NCBI RefSeq assembly: GCF_016865585.1
Contig: NZ_JAESND010000005.1
Span: 124,001 to 188,000, forward strand
Direction: 5' to 3'
Length of the DNA: 64,000 nt
From: Jeongeupia naejangsanensis
GTDB taxonomy: Bacteria; Pseudomonadota; Gammaproteobacteria; Burkholderiales; Chitinibacteraceae
Part shown: in pieces, positions 63,359 through 64,000 of the stretch
How positions within the stretch are numbered: position 1 is the stretch's first letter
Layout of the letters: the number at the start of each line of letters is the position of its first letter
Position numbers and translations under genes: made by a program
The notes under the pieces: generated by a model
The model's input: only the letters and a program-made list of their open reading frames with translations
Told to the model about the DNA's origin: nothing
Databases searched by the model: none

Positions 63359-64000
63359 ATGGCTGAAATGAAGCAGTACGGCAAGGTGGCCGTGGTGATG
63401 GGCGGTGAATCGAGCGAGCGCGAAGTCTCGCTGATGAGCGGCAAGGGCGTGCTCGACGCACTGAAGAGCCAGGGCGTCGACGCGCATGCCTTCGACCCGG
63501 CCGAGCTGCCGCTCGAGGCATTGCACGAAGAGGGCTTCGACCGGGCCTTCCTGATCCTGCACGGCGGCGACGGCGAGGACGGCACGATCCAGGGCGCGCT
63601 CGAATACCTCGGCATCCCGTATACCGGCTGCGGCGTGATGGCGAGCGCGATCGGCATGGACAAGTGGCGCACCAAGCTGATGTGGCAGGCCGTGGGCCTG
63701 CCGGTGCCGGCGTACCTGCTGCTCGACGCACAGAGCGATTTCGACTCGGTGATCCCTAAGCTGGGTTCGCCGGTGTTCGTCAAACCGTCGAATGGCGGTT
63801 CGAGTGTCGGCGTTACCAAGTGCCGCAACGCCGATGATATCCGCGCCGCCTACGAGGAAGCAGCCAAGTACGACCCGCTGGTGATGGTCGAGCAGGCCGT
63901 CTCCGGTGGCGAATTCAGTTGCGCCGTCCTCAACGGCCGCGCGCTGGCGACGGTGAAGATCGAACCGGCGACCGAGTTCTACGACTACGACGCCAAGTAC
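63359..64000 (+). CDS. ddlB: D-alanine:D-alanine ligase (3'-truncated by window end)
   Basis: The first 214 residues of an ATP-grasp ligase that makes D-Ala-D-Ala for Mur[56 protein letters not shown] and [14 protein letters not shown] are Ddl signatures. It follows the murC stop after one base. The ATG at 63359 or 63368 could be used. The C-terminal part lies outside the window. Confidence 0.93.
   Translation, partial: MAEMKQYGKVAVVMGGESSEREVSLMSGKGVLDALKSQGVDAHAFDPAELPLEALHEEGFDRAFLILHGGDGEDGTIQGALEYLGIPYTGCGVMASAIGMDKWRTKLMWQAVGLPVPAYLLLDAQSDFDSVIPKLGSPVFVKPSNGGSSVGVTKCRNADDIRAAYEEAAKYDPLVMVEQAVSGGEFSCAVLNGRALATVKIEPATEFYDYDAKY

Noticed and set aside
61789-63828. 679-codon minus-strand frame opposite murC and ddlB
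   Set aside because: The plus strand encodes clear MurC and Ddl proteins; the antisense frame has no recognisable domain.

Overview
The window is high-GC chromosomal DNA from a betaproteobacterium, most likely a chitinolytic member of the Neisseriales (a Chitinibacteraceae-like genome). This placement is inferred from the gene families and the layout of the cell-wall cluster (murC runs directly into ddlB, with no murB between them). The GlcNAc PTS permease, the GH3 NagZ-type enzyme, UbiK and a CNP1-like protein also fit. It was not tested by database search.

Region by region. 1-10 kb: the 3' end of a GlcNAc PTS permease with two EIIB domains, a PNP/MTAN-family hydrolase, ArsC-like protein, a PEBP-Rof fusion, a solitary PilZ-containing BcsA-like synthase, a dienelactone hydrolase, an SDR, an adenine deaminase and a DUF2252 protein. 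10-17 kb: amino-acid catabolism (dadA, ridA and a glutamate-type binding protein, opposite a LysR regulator) around a parS-like palindrome, then a split ThrE-type exporter, msrQ and proB. 17-20 kb: small accessory genes (HIT, two GNATs, VOC), including an AT-rich membrane-protein gene whose ribosome binding site lies in a hairpin. 20-25 kb: a Ser-type sulfatase lipoprotein, a YkgJ-like protein, the radical-SAM sulfatase maturase and a DM13 protein.

25.1-35.5 kb holds the most unusual locus. An AT-rich regulatory region precedes a 2037-residue NRPS in which a complete PLP-dependent decarboxylase (PanP-like, aspartate 1-decarboxylase type) is inserted inside the adenylation domain. The adenylation pocket reads VDAVISLADK by hand alignment, close to the published beta-alanine code. 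One protein therefore appears able both to make beta-alanine from aspartate and to activate it. A DUF6271-like protein, a MATE exporter and a PhyH-type dioxygenase follow on the same strand and look like one small biosynthetic cluster.

35.6-50 kb returns to core and semi-core genes: NagZ, a glycerate operon (cdaR-gntP-glycerate kinase), a CNP1-like protein, a QseBC-like two-component system, tusA-like, pyrC, RNase P RNA and ubiK. A glnK-amtB pair follows, with a sigma-54 promoter and upstream NtrC-like sites; its AmtB carries an N-terminal OmpA-like domain. Then come a YcnI-like protein and msrP, 34 kb from msrQ. 50.6-64 kb is the dcw cluster (mraZ, rsmH, ftsL, ftsI, murE, murF, mraY, murD, ftsW, murG, murC, ddlB truncated by the window end), with four MraZ-type boxes at 10-bp spacing in its promoter.

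The calls rest on reading the translated sequences and motifs by eye. No searches or structure predictions were run.
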